In this document: one piece after another, positions 15,719 through 24,865 of the stretch | Layout: every line of letters begins with the position of its first letter | Numbering within the stretch: position 1 is the stretch's first letter | Assembly: GCF_005154805.1 (NCBI RefSeq) | Contig: NZ_CP039727.1 | Span: 3,283,501 to 3,347,500 of the forward strand | From: Bacillus sp. S3 | GTDB taxonomy: Bacteria > Bacillota > Bacilli > Bacillales > Cytobacillaceae | Reading direction: 5' to 3' | Length of the DNA stretch: 64,000 nucleotides | Notes under the pieces: generated by a model | What the model saw: only the letters and a program-made list of their open reading frames with translations | What the model was told of the DNA's origin: nothing | Databases searched by the model: none | Translations under genes and position numbers: made by a program

Positions 15719-16522
15719 CTAACCTAAAATATTTTCAAGTCCGTAAACAAATGTATTTTGCTTCATGACTGTCTCAACGGCAACCTTGACACCGGACATA
15801 AAGGATCCGCGATGATAGGAATCGTGCCGAATGGTTAATGTCTGTCCATCAGCTCCAAATAAAACCTGTTGATGGGCGACGAGTCCTGGCAAGCGGACAG
15901 AATGAATACGCATTCCATTATAGTCAGCTCCCCTTGCGCCTTCTAATGTTTCTTTTTCATTTGGATGACCCTGCTTTTTCATTTCTCTTTCAGCAGATAT
16001 CATTTCTGCTGTTTTAACTGCTGTCCCTGAAGGGGCATCAAGCTTTTGGTCATGATGCATTTCGATAATTTCAACATCTTGAAAATATTTAGCAGCCAAT
16101 TGTGAGAACTTCATCATTAAGACGGCACCAATAGCAAAGTTCGGTGCAATTATACAACCTAACTCTTTTTCATCACAAATACGCTGTAACTCCTCTAAAT
16201 CTTGCTGAGAAAAGCCAGTGGTTCCAACAACCGGACGGACATTATATTCGAGCGCTGTCTTGGCATGATACATGCCTACTTCAGGGGTTGTCAGGTCAAT
16301 TAATACATCTGCTGCAACGTTTTGAAGACAATTTTCAATATCTGTATAAATTGGCACATTGGCTATTTCGTTAAAGCCAGCCACATCGCTTAGCATCATT
16401 CCATTATACTTGTGATCTACTGCAGCCACCAAATTAAAATGTTCTGTGTTTGTTACTAATTTTACCGCTTCACTGCCCATACGGCCTCTGGGTCCAGCAA
16501 TGATAATATTAATAGTTTCCAT
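15719..16522 (-). CDS. dapB: 4-hydroxy-tetrahydrodipicolinate reductase
   Basis: NAD(P)H-dependent reductase of the lysine and diaminopimelate pathway, which supplies cell-wall precursor and the spore compound dipicolinate. The Rossmann loop is [11 protein letters not shown] (residues 6-16). The catalytic motif [15 protein letters not shown] holds the active-site His and Lys. GTTGF and PNFAIGAVL are also conserved. The ATG at 16520-16522 has GGAGTG upstream; the longer frame upstream runs into ypjD. Part of the ypjD-dapB-mgsA-bshB1-bshA-cca-birA cluster. Confidence 0.96.
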   Translation of the reverse strand: METINIIIAGPRGRMGSEAVKLVTNTEHFNLVAAVDHKYNGMMLSDVAGFNEIANVPIYTDIENCLQNVAADVLIDLTTPEVGMYHAKTALEYNVRPVVGTTGFSQQDLEELQRICDEKELGCIIAPNFAIGAVLMMKFSQLAAKYFQDVEIIEMHHDQKLDAPSGTAVKTAEMISAEREMKKQGHPNEKETLEGARGADYNGMRIHSVRLPGLVAHQQVLFGADGQTLTIRHDSYHRGSFMSGVKVAVETVMKQNTFVYGLENILG

Positions 16523-16527
16523 ATTTT

Positions 16528-16872
16528 TCACTCCATTATATCCTTTTCGATTCTTGTCCAACGATCTTTATCCCTAGTATTAAATTTTGCCATAACATAA
16601 TTATGTGCCTCTTCTAAATCAATGTTTAAGGCATTGGCAAAACATATAAGGACGAAAAGCACATCTCCAAGTTCTTCTTCAATTGCTTTTTCAGTTTCAC
16701 TGGATTTTTTCGGCTTCTCCCCATAATAATGATTTACCTCCCTAGCTAACTCCCCAAGCTCCTCGGTGAGTCTTGCAAGCATGGCAAGGGGACTGAAATA
16801 ACCTTCTTTAAATTGACTTATGTATGTATCTACTTCCAGTTGCAAATCCTGCATCGTCTTTCTATTGGTCAT
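16528..16872 (-). CDS. ypjD: MazG-like nucleotide pyrophosphohydrolase YpjD
   Basis: Small all-alpha NTP pyrophosphatase-like protein of 114 residues. The E-x-x-E 12-28 E-x-x-D type metal site is visible as [12 protein letters not shown] and later [11 protein letters not shown]. The C-terminal [11 protein letters not shown] is the Bacillus YpjD signature. The ATG at 16870-16872 lies behind AGAGGTGG. It heads the dapB cluster and is divergent from ypjC. The in vivo substrate is not established. Confidence 0.92.
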   Translation of the reverse strand: MTNRKTMQDLQLEVDTYISQFKEGYFSPLAMLARLTEELGELAREVNHYYGEKPKKSSETEKAIEEELGDVLFVLICFANALNIDLEEAHNYVMAKFNTRDKDRWTRIEKDIME

Positions 16873-16990
16873 TCTTTCCACCTCTCTTACTAAATCAATC
16901 AAAATTTAATTATATTCCTTTTTTATGTTAGCTAAATTATAGCCGATTTACAAATGTTTTCGTTTCAATCAGACTCTTTTCCACTTCTCA

Positions 16991-17019
16991 TTGCTCTAGC
17001 ACTAGTAATTCGCTATAAT
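16991..17019 (+). promoter_or_regulatory. Sigma-A type promoter of ypjC
   Basis: TTGCTC (16991-16996), a 17-nt spacer and perfect TATAAT (17014-17019), followed 45 nt later by the ypjC ATG with a GAGGAGG box. Confidence 0.75.
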
Positions 17020-17063
17020 AAAAACCGCTGAAGTAGAGAAATATATGGAAGAGGAGGAAAGTT

Positions 17064-17936
17064 ATGATATTAGGTCTTAAAATAAAGAACATATTATTTA
17101 TCCTTTTAGGTGCGGCTATTATGTCGTTCGGATTAGTTAATTTTAATATGCAAAATAAGTTAGCCGAAGGGGGCTTTACAGGAATAACCTTGCTATTTTA
17201 TTTCCTGGTTGACTGGGACCCCTCATACACGAACTTAATCCTTAATATTCCGCTATTTTTTATTGGCTGGAAGCTGTTGGGCCGCAATGCATTTTTGTAT
17301 ACCATCATTGGAACTGTCGGAGTCTCGGTTTTTTTATGGATTTTCCAGCGAAATACAATTGATATGCCCCTGCAGCATGATTTAACCTTAGCAGCCCTAT
17401 TTGCCGGTGTTTTTACTGGTATTGGATTAGGGGTAATTTTTCGATATGGTGGAACAACAGGCGGAGTCGATATCATCGCGCGGCTTGTCCAAAAGTATGC
17501 CGGCTGGAATATTGGCAAAACGATGTTTTTATTCGATGCATGTGTAATTGCCCTTTCTTTATTTACATACCTAAATTACAAACAAGCTATGTATACGCTT
17601 GTAGCTGTTTTCGTGGGTGCAAGAGTGATTGATTTCATGCAGGAAGGGGCATACTCTGCACGTGGTGCGATGATCATTTCAGAAAATAATGAGCAAATTG
17701 CAAATAAAATTATGGAGGAAATGGAACGGGGCGTTACTGCTCTGCGGGGATATGGATCCTATACTAAAAATGAACGTGATGTTTTATATTGTGTAGTCGC
17801 TAAAAATGAATTAATCCGTTTAAAAAACATAATCACCTCTGTTGACCCGCATGCATTTATTTCCGTATCAGTTGTACATGATGTCCATGGCGAAGGTTTT
17901 ACATTAGATGAAAATAAAATGCCGATTACAGACTAA
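17064..17936 (+). CDS. ypjC: YitT/YpjC family membrane protein
   Basis: Integral membrane protein of 290 residues. Five or six hydrophobic segments fill residues 8-195, including the glycine-rich GVFTGIGLGVIFRYGGTTGGVD motif region of the YitT family. The soluble C-terminus (about 200-290) is a DUF2179 domain with GVTALRGYGSYTKNERDVLYC. The family's transport or signalling role is unknown. It is the only + gene between 1.2 and 43 kb, has its own promoter, and faces the yugP-like gene across a shared terminator. Confidence 0.93.
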   Translation: MILGLKIKNILFILLGAAIMSFGLVNFNMQNKLAEGGFTGITLLFYFLVDWDPSYTNLILNIPLFFIGWKLLGRNAFLYTIIGTVGVSVFLWIFQRNTIDMPLQHDLTLAALFAGVFTGIGLGVIFRYGGTTGGVDIIARLVQKYAGWNIGKTMFLFDACVIALSLFTYLNYKQAMYTLVAVFVGARVIDFMQEGAYSARGAMIISENNEQIANKIMEEMERGVTALRGYGSYTKNERDVLYCVVAKNELIRLKNIITSVDPHAFISVSVVHDVHGEGFTLDENKMPITD

Positions 17937-17977
17937 AAAAAATGCAATGTCCGCTAGATGTGGACATTGCATTTTTT
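17937..17977. terminator. Bidirectional terminator between ypjC and yugP-like gene
   Basis: A perfect 12-bp stem (AATGCAATGTCC with GGACATTGCATT), A-run before and T-run after, placed between convergent genes. Confidence 0.92.
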
Positions 17978-18656
17978 AATCATTATTTCTATTCATTCCG
18001 GTAAAGATTAGGACAAGCCTTAATAATTCCAGTACGGCTACCGCTGCTGCGGCAACATAGGTCAGGGCAGCTGCGTTTAATACTTTTCTGGCTTCCCTCT
18101 CTTCTTGATTACCAATTAACCCGAGAGATACGACTTGGTCCATAGCCCGGCTTGATGCATTAAATTCAACGGGTAATGTAATAATTTGAAAAAGAACTGC
18201 TGCTGCCATAAACACAATTCCTATTAACAGCATCCCGCTCAAATGAGCAAAGATTCCTATCATAATAAGAATCCAGGAAACATTGGATCCAAAATTAGCC
18301 ACAGGAACTAACAGATGTCGGAACCTTAGGAAAGCATAACCTTCCGCATCTTGAATGGCATGTCCGCATTCATGCGCTGCAACAGCCGCAGATGCAATTG
18401 AAGACCCAAGATAATTTTCAGGTGAAAGGCGGACAGTTTTACTTCTAGGATCATAATGGTCACTTAAAAACCCATGTCCTTGTTCAACTCCAACATTAAA
18501 TAAGCCATTTGAATTTAAGATTTCCCTCGCAATTTCAGCACCTGTACGATAGCGGGATGTCGGTACCCTGGAATACTTTGTAAACGTATTTTTGACCTTC
18601 ATCTGCGCCCATAAGGGAATTAACACGATAATAGCAAAATAAATAAGGTAATACAT
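17976..18656 (-). CDS. yugP: YugP-type zinc metallopeptidase, membrane-bound
   Basis: Protein of 226 residues with an N-terminal membrane segment, a neutral zinc peptidase core and two or three C-terminal membrane segments. The zinc site is HECGH at residues 95-99. Other family features are DHYDP, LPVEFNASSRA and LNAAALTYVAAA. The sequence closely follows B. subtilis YugP, but that gene lies elsewhere in B. subtilis, so this is a homologue in a different position. GGAGGGTC precedes the ATG. Substrate unknown; a role in membrane protein turnover is only inference. Confidence 0.9.
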   Translation of the reverse strand: MYYLIYFAIIVLIPLWAQMKVKNTFTKYSRVPTSRYRTGAEIAREILNSNGLFNVGVEQGHGFLSDHYDPRSKTVRLSPENYLGSSIASAAVAAHECGHAIQDAEGYAFLRFRHLLVPVANFGSNVSWILIMIGIFAHLSGMLLIGIVFMAAAVLFQIITLPVEFNASSRAMDQVVSLGLIGNQEEREARKVLNAAALTYVAAAAVAVLELLRLVLIFTGMNRNND

Positions 18657-18715
18657 AATGACCCTCCAAATCAGCTCGTGGTGTTATTGGTCTCAAGTAT
18701 AGCCGATTAGTCGCA

Positions 18716-19510
18716 TCAATCCTTTAAGTCTCTTGACCGGTTTTTCTTCGGTTCTTTATCGCCCTGGTACTTTCTCCAGCCTACATATGATAATGTCATA
18801 ATTATAATACTTCCTGTAGATATTATGACCCACCATAGTGAAGGGTCTGCTTCATCCTCTTCCATATTGGCAAAAAGATTTTTTAAATCCGTGTCAAGTG
18901 CATTCAGCTCCTCTTGACTTTTTGAATTATTAACGATTTGGGAACGATATTCATCAATAAAATCAATTCGTGCATCTAGTCTTTGAATATTTTCTACAGG
19001 TACATCTATTTTCATACTAGGATAAATAACGTTATATAACGATAAAAAAGTGTTAAAGTTTGTATGAAAATGAGCGGTATCACCATTTGCTGCAGCATCT
19101 TTAGCTTGGTGAAAGGCAGTCATGATTTGTTCTTCCATTTCTGTCCATAAAGGCTGATGGCTAGTCGCTATTGCATCAATAACAAGACGAAATTTTGTTA
19201 GTTTATTTATTCTTTCCTCATATTTCATAGTGGGACTTACGGCTGCTTCCATCGCTTCATCATGCGAGGTATGAACAATTCTTACCTCGTCCATTGATAG
19301 GGGCTTGGTTGTCCCAGAAATGCTCGTAAATTGGTCTGAAAAATAATCAAGCAATTTTTTTGCATCTTCATATCGTTGAAACTTCACCATTTGAAGAGCC
19401 TCATCGGAGATATCATCCAGCTTCTCCATTGGCGATTGCTGTTCAGCATTTACAGTTATGGGAGTGAGCATAATGATAATTGCTAAAAAAAATAACCATC
19501 TGATTTTCAA
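18716..19510 (-). CDS. ypjB: Sporulation protein YpjB
   Basis: Protein of 264 residues with a signal peptide (1-22), a largely helical extracellular domain, and one C-terminal membrane segment (about 228-247) followed by a basic tail. Topology and position between ypjA and dapB match Bacillus YpjB, a family linked to sporulation. No enzyme motif is seen. The ATG is preceded by GGGGGGACAAGG. Molecular function unknown. Confidence 0.88.
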   Translation of the reverse strand: MKIRWLFFLAIIIMLTPITVNAEQQSPMEKLDDISDEALQMVKFQRYEDAKKLLDYFSDQFTSISGTTKPLSMDEVRIVHTSHDEAMEAAVSPTMKYEERINKLTKFRLVIDAIATSHQPLWTEMEEQIMTAFHQAKDAAANGDTAHFHTNFNTFLSLYNVIYPSMKIDVPVENIQRLDARIDFIDEYRSQIVNNSKSQEELNALDTDLKNLFANMEEDEADPSLWWVIISTGSIIIMTLSYVGWRKYQGDKEPKKNRSRDLKD

Positions 19511-19572
19511 TCCTTGTCCCCCCTTTCATTACTAATAAAATGTATGTAGGGTTGGACAAGGTTAGACCATCT

Positions 19573-20169
19573 TCACTTATTTATTTTTAGTTTAAACCTT
19601 TTTGACCTAATTGCAAAATAATAAGCAATAGCTAATGAAAGAATCGAAAGCCAGAAGGTAAAATAGCCAATTTGCGGTGTATAACGATCAAGCATATGAT
19701 AGCTTGGCAACATAAAAAAAACATAATCAATGACATCATTATGAAGTGTCCAAATAGCTGTTATTATTAAATGCCACCACTTAAACCGGTAAAATGGTGC
19801 ATATAGGATTCCCTGAACAGCCATTGCAAAGTGAGATAAAATTAACATATACCCGATCCAGTCGAGTTCACCTTGAACAAAATACACAAGAATGTTCATG
19901 ACCACGGCCCAAATTCCATATTTAAAAAGTGTAACAATTGCGAGCGCTTCAATTAATGGCCAGTTTTTCCGCAGTAAAAAAGCAATAAGGACAAAAACAA
20001 AAAATAAGCTGGCAGTTGGGCTATCAGGTACAAAAGGCAGAAAAATCGCCGGAGTTTCTTTAAGCTGCCATCCATACCAATAATACCCATAAATAGTTCC
20101 AGCAATATTAATAAGAAGTAAAAGTTTAAGAACTGACCGATTAGCTAAGAGAGGATAAATCGAGCGCAT
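19573..20169 (-). CDS. ypjA: YpjA family (DUF1405) membrane protein
   Basis: Integral membrane protein of 198 residues with about six hydrophobic segments and many aromatic residues. The conserved N-terminal YGYYWYGWQL and central HFAMAVQGILYAPFY regions are DUF1405 features. The ATG at 20167-20169 is behind AGAGGTG; the frame upstream is not supported. It follows the qcr terminator, so it probably has its own promoter or depends on read-through. Function unknown; location beside the cytochrome bc genes is conserved. Confidence 0.88.
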   Translation of the reverse strand: MRSIYPLLANRSVLKLLLLINIAGTIYGYYWYGWQLKETPAIFLPFVPDSPTASLFFVFVLIAFLLRKNWPLIEALAIVTLFKYGIWAVVMNILVYFVQGELDWIGYMLILSHFAMAVQGILYAPFYRFKWWHLIITAIWTLHNDVIDYVFFMLPSYHMLDRYTPQIGYFTFWLSILSLAIAYYFAIRSKRFKLKINK

Positions 20170-20212
20170 TGGCACACCTCTTTCCATCATTATGTAAGAA
20201 AATTAACTAGAA

Positions 20213-20242
20213 TAAAAAAGCTGACGATTCTTTCGTCAGCTT
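20213..20242 (-). terminator. Terminator of qcrABC
   Basis: The minus strand forms AGCTGACGA, loop AAGAA, TCGTCAGCT, followed by a T-run, 15 nt past the qcrC stop. Confidence 0.92.
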
Positions 20243-20256
20243 CTTTTTTATGTTTC

Positions 20257-21027
20257 TTATTTACCAAGACCTGCGATAAACTCAGATAGCTTCTTAAGCT
20301 GCTCATCGTCACCTTTAAAGATACCTGCAGGCATTCCGCCTTTACCTTCTTTGGCAATCTTGGCAATTTCTTCTGCGGATAAACCGATACCCACTAATGA
20401 TGGAGCACCAGCACCACCTTGAAAACTATCGCCATGGCAAGTTACGCAGGTATTATCACTAGCAATTTTGTATCCTTCATTCGTTTTATCGATTTCGACT
20501 TTTTCAACGATTTTACCTTGACGTTCAGCTGCAGCCCAGTCATGTGTCGCAACGGATTCCCAAGTTAAAAATACAATAGAAGCCAATGCTAATAGCATAA
20601 ATGCTGTCGCAAGCGGGCGCTTTCTAGCACGACGCTCCGGTCCGCGATCTAGGAACGGTGCTAATAATAGGCCTCCAAACGCTAGGCCCGGCATAATCAT
20701 AGCTCCGACAACCGTAAATGGACCAGATGCATAAGTATATTTTAGCAATTGATACAAGAACAAGAAATACCAGTCTGGTAATGGAATATAGCCAGTATCA
20801 GTCGGATCCGCTATCCTTTCAAGCGGAGCCGGATGTGCAACTGTTAAACATAGAAAGCCGACAAGAAAAACGGCACCTATCATCCATTCTTTCAAAAGGA
20901 AGTTAGGCCAGAATGCCTCTGTTTTACCAGGATATTCTGAGTAATCTTTTGGAAGCATCGTCTTCCGTGATTCAAGTGCAGGAACACGTGAGTCACCAAC
21001 GAACTTCATACCTTTACCGCGATGCAT
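20257..21027 (-). CDS. qcrC: Menaquinol-cytochrome c reductase cytochrome b/c subunit
   Basis: Fused subunit of the Gram-positive bc complex, 256 residues. The N-terminal half has three membrane segments, corresponding to subunit IV, with the quinol-site PDWYF in IPLPDWYFLFLYQLLK. The C-terminal half is a cytochrome c domain facing outside with heme motif CVTCH (Cys194, Cys197, His198) and a later Met in GGMPAG as the probable sixth ligand. It is the last gene of the operon. The opening MHRGKGMKFVGDSR matches B. subtilis QcrC. Confidence 0.97.
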   Translation of the reverse strand: MHRGKGMKFVGDSRVPALESRKTMLPKDYSEYPGKTEAFWPNFLLKEWMIGAVFLVGFLCLTVAHPAPLERIADPTDTGYIPLPDWYFLFLYQLLKYTYASGPFTVVGAMIMPGLAFGGLLLAPFLDRGPERRARKRPLATAFMLLALASIVFLTWESVATHDWAAAERQGKIVEKVEIDKTNEGYKIASDNTCVTCHGDSFQGGAGAPSLVGIGLSAEEIAKIAKEGKGGMPAGIFKGDDEQLKKLSEFIAGLGK

Positions 21028-21087
21028 TGAGCAATCCCCCTCCTTTTTCCGTAAAGATTAGAAAAAATTACAGAATAAAACCGATTT

Positions 21088-21762
21088 TTATAGCGGTCCG
21101 GAAATACCTTGTTTACGAATCATAATGAAGTGTGCCGCCATTAATCCAAATAACGCTGCCGGTAAGAAGAACACGTGGATAGCAAAGAAACGAGTTAAGG
21201 TTTGTGCACCTACAATATGTTCGTGACCTGCAAGCAGTACCTTGACATAGCTGCCAATGAATGGAGTTGCCTCGGCGATTTGAAGACCAACCTTTGTTGC
21301 AAACAACGCTTTCATGTCCCAAGGTAATAAATAACCTGTAAATCCTAATCCTAACATGACGAAGAAAATCAATACTCCGACAATCCAGTTTAATTCACGA
21401 GGCTTTTTATAAGCACCTTGGAAAAAGACGCGTAATGTATGTAAAAACATCATTACAAGTACTAAACTCGCACCCCAGTGATGCATACCACGTACAATTT
21501 GTCCAAAAGCAACTTCATTTTGAAGATAATAAACTGACTCCCAAGCATTTTTAATATCCGGTACATAGTACATGGTTAAGAACATGCCGGAAAGAATTTG
21601 AATAACAGTTACAAAGAATGTCAGACCGCCAAAGCAGTATACAAACGCCGAAAAATGATGCGCTGGGTTAACATGCTCCGGTACTTCATGGTCTGCGATA
21701 TCGCGCCACAAAGGCGTAATATCTAAACGTTCATCTACCCAATCGTAAATTTTGTTTAACAA
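21088..21762 (-). CDS. qcrB: Menaquinol-cytochrome c reductase cytochrome b subunit
   Basis: Cytochrome b6-type subunit of 224 residues with four membrane helices carrying the two b hemes. His ligands lie in AHHFSAFVYCF/GMHHWGASL and in HTLRVFF/AIHVFFLP. A conserved Cys in the N-terminal region fits the covalently attached heme found in b6-type proteins. It lies 3 bases downstream of qcrA, so the two are co-translated. Transfers electrons from menaquinol to the Rieske protein and the c domain of QcrC. Confidence 0.97.
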   Translation of the reverse strand: MLNKIYDWVDERLDITPLWRDIADHEVPEHVNPAHHFSAFVYCFGGLTFFVTVIQILSGMFLTMYYVPDIKNAWESVYYLQNEVAFGQIVRGMHHWGASLVLVMMFLHTLRVFFQGAYKKPRELNWIVGVLIFFVMLGLGFTGYLLPWDMKALFATKVGLQIAEATPFIGSYVKVLLAGHEHIVGAQTLTRFFAIHVFFLPAALFGLMAAHFIMIRKQGISGPL

Positions 21763-21765
21763 TGA

Positions 21766-22269
21766 TTACGCCTCCTTCCGTGGTTTCGCTTTTCCTAAGT
21801 AAAGGTAACCATCTTTTTCTTTGTATGGATATACATCAAGCGGTGCCAGTGGCGGTGTACCTTTAACATTTGTTCCATCCTTCGTATAACGCCCGTAATG
21901 GCATGGACAGAAGAATTGTTCTGGGTGCTCCTTGTCAGAATTCCAGTTAACAGTACAGCCTAAATGTTTACAGACAGGCGATAAGGCTACAATCTTATCC
22001 TTTTCCTTATAAACCCAAGCAGATTCCGTTACATCTGACTCATACCAGGCATCCACTTGCTTATAGGTAAAGTCAACACGAACCGGTTCATCTGTTAGAT
22101 CAGCAACCTTTTGCTTTGTGGCAATAAAATCTCCGCCAGCTTCTGCCTTTAATACAGGATCCACAGCAAATCGGACCATCGGCATTAACATACCTGCAGC
22201 CATAAAACCTCCTACACCCGTTAAAGTGTAGCTTAAAAATTGTCGTCTTGAAACGCGCTCTTTACTCAT
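21766..22269 (-). CDS. qcrA: Rieske iron-sulphur subunit of menaquinol-cytochrome c reductase
   Basis: Rieske protein of 167 residues. The N-terminal SRRQFLSYTLTGVGGF is a twin-arginine type signal-anchor, fitting Tat export of a pre-folded Fe-S protein. The 2Fe-2S ligands are Cys100, His102, Cys121 and His124 in CKHLGC and CPCHYGRY; Cys105 and Cys123 form the usual disulphide. First gene of qcrABC, with a good promoter upstream. In B. subtilis the operon is controlled by AbrB and Spo0A; that is known biology, not visible here. Confidence 0.97.
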   Translation of the reverse strand: MSKERVSRRQFLSYTLTGVGGFMAAGMLMPMVRFAVDPVLKAEAGGDFIATKQKVADLTDEPVRVDFTYKQVDAWYESDVTESAWVYKEKDKIVALSPVCKHLGCTVNWNSDKEHPEQFFCPCHYGRYTKDGTNVKGTPPLAPLDVYPYKEKDGYLYLGKAKPRKEA

Positions 22270-22344
22270 GCTTGTCCCCCCCTCTATTCACAAGTTTAAG
22301 TCCAACGGACAATTATTAAACACATATAAAACTAGGACATAACA

Positions 22345-22373
22345 ATGATATATCAATCTGCAAATAAGGTCAA
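22345..22373 (-). promoter_or_regulatory. Sigma-A type promoter of qcrABC
   Basis: The minus strand has TTGACC (22368-22373), a 17-nt spacer and TATCAT (22345-22350), about 75 nt before the qcrA ATG. Confidence 0.75.
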
Positions 22374-22410
22374 TATCATACTATTTTAAAAACATATATT
22401 CTGAAGAGTT

Positions 22411-22875
22411 TTATGCATTTTCATGCCATTTTTGGGTAAAAAGACTTAAAAGCTGTTTAACTTGGCTATCAATCATTTCCATTTTTTGAGAATCATTCAT
22501 GTGCTCAAGCGGAAGTGAAGGCAACCAAATTAACGATCCTCCTAGCTTGTCTTCATGCATGCGCCAATCAAGCTCAGAGGTTATGTAAAATATGTGTTTA
22601 AATTCACCTTCCGCAATGTTTTCCTCCCATTTCAATAAATCATTCAATATTTTTTCATTATTATCATTTTTCAGATATGTAAAGGGAGGATATAATAAAA
22701 TTCTTCCTGTAAATTGTCTTTCCAAATGACTAGCTAATAGTGTGATAAATTCTGCCGTTGCCGCTGATTGTTTCATTTCACCCCCGACTGATACCGAATA
22801 TAATGGTACTACTGCTGTATCTACATACTCCTTAGCTTTTAAGTATGTCTCTATATCTTGAGGAATCCACTTCAT
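22411..22875 (-). CDS. ypiF: YpiF family (DUF2487) protein
   Basis: Cytosolic protein of 154 residues in the DUF2487 family. I chose the ATG at 22873-22875 because it gives the MKW N-terminus conserved in Bacillus YpiF, with GGTG 6 nt upstream; a GTG at 22902 would add nine residues. The conserved core includes AKEYVDTAVVPLYSV, GRILLYPPFTYL and the DWRM segment. It lies between reoY/ypiB and qcrA, as in B. subtilis. Function unknown. Confidence 0.85.
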   Translation of the reverse strand: MKWIPQDIETYLKAKEYVDTAVVPLYSVSVGGEMKQSAATAEFITLLASHLERQFTGRILLYPPFTYLKNDNNEKILNDLLKWEENIAEGEFKHIFYITSELDWRMHEDKLGGSLIWLPSLPLEHMNDSQKMEMIDSQVKQLLSLFTQKWHENA

Positions 22876-22959
22876 TTTATGCACCAATCCTTTTTCTTTC
22901 ACTACTTCAATAATATCATTATCTCCTAAAATAAGAAAAGGTAAAGTAAAATAGGCAGA

Positions 22960-22992
22960 AAAAAGGAAGTCTGCTTAGCGCAAACTCCCTTT
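22960..22992 (-). terminator. Terminator overlapping the end of ypiB
   Basis: The minus strand forms a 10-bp stem (GGGAGTTTGC with GCAGACTTCC, two wobble pairs) followed by six T residues. The ypiB stop codon at 22975-22977 is within the loop region. Confidence 0.75.
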
Positions 22993-23541
22993 TTTCTCAG
23001 TAACTGCAAGTTTATTTAATTTTTCAGTTAACATCTGGAATGCTTTTCGATCTTGTTGATCTAGAGCTTCATCAATTAATTGCAGTAATTTTTCACGTTG
23101 AAAACGTTCAATACTGTGTTGTAACAATTGTTCTGCAACAATTCCATCCTTTTCATTCACTTGTAAATGTCTCGGAACAAATGGATTTTCTTCAAGAACA
23201 GCTGCATATTGGTGTGCCTGATTGGAGGCATGAAAATTAAGTTGAATAAAAATATCTTCGTCTCGATTCAGCCGAATATCATGAAAGGATTTTTCAGCAT
23301 CAGTTGTCATGACATTTTCTTTATAAAATCGAAATGGTACTTTATCCACACAATGCGTTGACATAATCAAACCGCGTGGACAATACTGTGCTTGCTCAAC
23401 AAAATGAACCTTTTCCATTAGTTGATCGTGGCTCATTAAATAATTGAGTATCCATACACATTCTCTTCTCTTTAATTGATAATGATTTAAAAACCAGCGA
23501 ATAAAGTCTTTCTTCTCGTTGACAGAAACAGGGGTTGCCAT
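22975..23541 (-). CDS. reoY: ReoY/YpiB, UPF0302 family regulator of MurA turnover
   Basis: Protein of 188 residues of the UPF0302 family. In Listeria the ReoY homologue, with ReoM, directs ClpCP-dependent degradation of MurA and so links PASTA-kinase signalling to peptidoglycan synthesis. Family motifs are [26 protein letters not shown] (in parts) at the N-terminus and the [22 protein letters not shown] segment (in parts) in the middle. The ATG at 23539-23541 has GAGGAGGG upstream. Directly downstream of the TPR gene ypiA. Function here is inferred from homology. Confidence 0.88.
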   Translation of the reverse strand: MATPVSVNEKKDFIRWFLNHYQLKRRECVWILNYLMSHDQLMEKVHFVEQAQYCPRGLIMSTHCVDKVPFRFYKENVMTTDAEKSFHDIRLNRDEDIFIQLNFHASNQAHQYAAVLEENPFVPRHLQVNEKDGIVAEQLLQHSIERFQREKLLQLIDEALDQQDRKAFQMLTEKLNKLAVTEKKGSLR

Positions 23542-23582
23542 GATAGTTTCCCTCCTCTGCATAATCAGCTTTTTTTATTCTT

Positions 23583-24839
23583 TTAATTTGTTAAACGTTC
23601 GAGCAAATCGATATACTCGACGTTTGTTGGATCTTCAATTAGCAGCTGTTTAAAAATTTCGGCGGCTCGGTCGTTTTTTCCTTCTTCAATTAGAAAATAT
23701 CCGTAATCCAGTAAAAAGGTTTCATTATTCTTAAAAAAAGTATATGCATTTTCATATTTGTCTAATGCGTATGAAAATTCTTCGAGTTTCTGATAAGCAT
23801 GTGCAGTATCCCATAGAATCTGGGGTTCTTCTTCTTCCAAAATATCAAGCTGGGAAATTAACTCAATAACATCCCCAAATCGTTCATGTTGAAAAAGAAG
23901 CTTATTTAACGTAAGCGCGGCTTCAATAAAGCCCGGGTCCAAGGCAAGTGCCTCACGAAAATTTTGTTCTGCTTCGTCCACTTTTCCAAGCTTTAAAGCC
24001 ATTTTCCCACCATAGAAAAATAATTCTTTGTTAAATTCGTCTTGTTTAATACCTTCTTTAATAGCCTGTAAACTGTTTTCCAGCTCTTCTTCCCGTTCAT
24101 ACGCTTTTGCCAAATGTAAATACAGTGAATGATATTCCGGGTCAAGCTCTTTTAATTCATTAAACTTTTCAATCGCTGTCCGATTATATCCTGCCTGAAG
24201 AGCAGTAAATGCATAACCGAATAGCGTGTTAATCTCTAACTTTTCATCCAGCGCTTTATCATAATAGGCAAGAGCCTCCTCAAAAGCTCCAGAAGCACTT
24301 AAAAGGTCAGCCATCCGCCCATGAATATTGACGCCGGCTATCTCGTTTTCTTCTCTTAAAACTATTTCAAAAGCATTCATTGCCTTAATTACTTCACCTT
24401 TCTCACTATAAAGCTCGCCCAATGCGAAATCGATAATGACCTCATCTGGTAATAATTCTTTAGCTTTCAGCAGCTTTCTTTCACATACTTCATAAAGACC
24501 CTGAACCTGATATAGATCCGCCAATAACAATAATGATTGTCCAAAATATACATCCTGCTTCGAAATCTTTTCTAAGACAAGTATCGCTTCCTCTTCTTCC
24601 CCAGCCTCCACTAATATTTCACCCAGCAGTACAAGAAGTTCGCCCTCTTCAGGGTAAATTGCTAATAAATTTTCGACTAGCGTCTTTGCCTCATCTAAAA
24701 ATCCAAATTGGTACAATTCTTCTCCAAGGAGAAACTTTTCTTCATGGCTGCCATTTTTTAATACAACATTATATTCATTTAAGGCCTCATTATGTTGGCC
24801 GTTTTCTAACATATAGATAATTTTATTCACTCGATCCAT
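23583..24839 (-). CDS. ypiA: TPR-repeat protein YpiA
   Basis: Protein of 418 residues consisting almost entirely of tetratricopeptide repeats, about ten to twelve, with typical W/L-G-Y-A-F-A-P spacing (for example EALAYYDKALDEKLEINTLFG-type units). It is very acidic. No signal peptide or membrane segment, so cytosolic. I start at the ATG at 24837-24839 behind TGAGGT; a GTG at 24854 is an alternative. In Bacillus, YpiA sits next to YpiB/ReoY, suggesting a shared role in ClpCP-controlled MurA stability; this is inference. Confidence 0.9.
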   Translation of the reverse strand: MDRVNKIIYMLENGQHNEALNEYNVVLKNGSHEEKFLLGEELYQFGFLDEAKTLVENLLAIYPEEGELLVLLGEILVEAGEEEEAILVLEKISKQDVYFGQSLLLLADLYQVQGLYEVCERKLLKAKELLPDEVIIDFALGELYSEKGEVIKAMNAFEIVLREENEIAGVNIHGRMADLLSASGAFEEALAYYDKALDEKLEINTLFGYAFTALQAGYNRTAIEKFNELKELDPEYHSLYLHLAKAYEREEELENSLQAIKEGIKQDEFNKELFFYGGKMALKLGKVDEAEQNFREALALDPGFIEAALTLNKLLFQHERFGDVIELISQLDILEEEEPQILWDTAHAYQKLEEFSYALDKYENAYTFFKNNETFLLDYGYFLIEEGKNDRAAEIFKQLLIEDPTNVEYIDLLERLTN

Positions 24840-24865
24840 TGGCTTATACCTCACGTTCCCCTGAT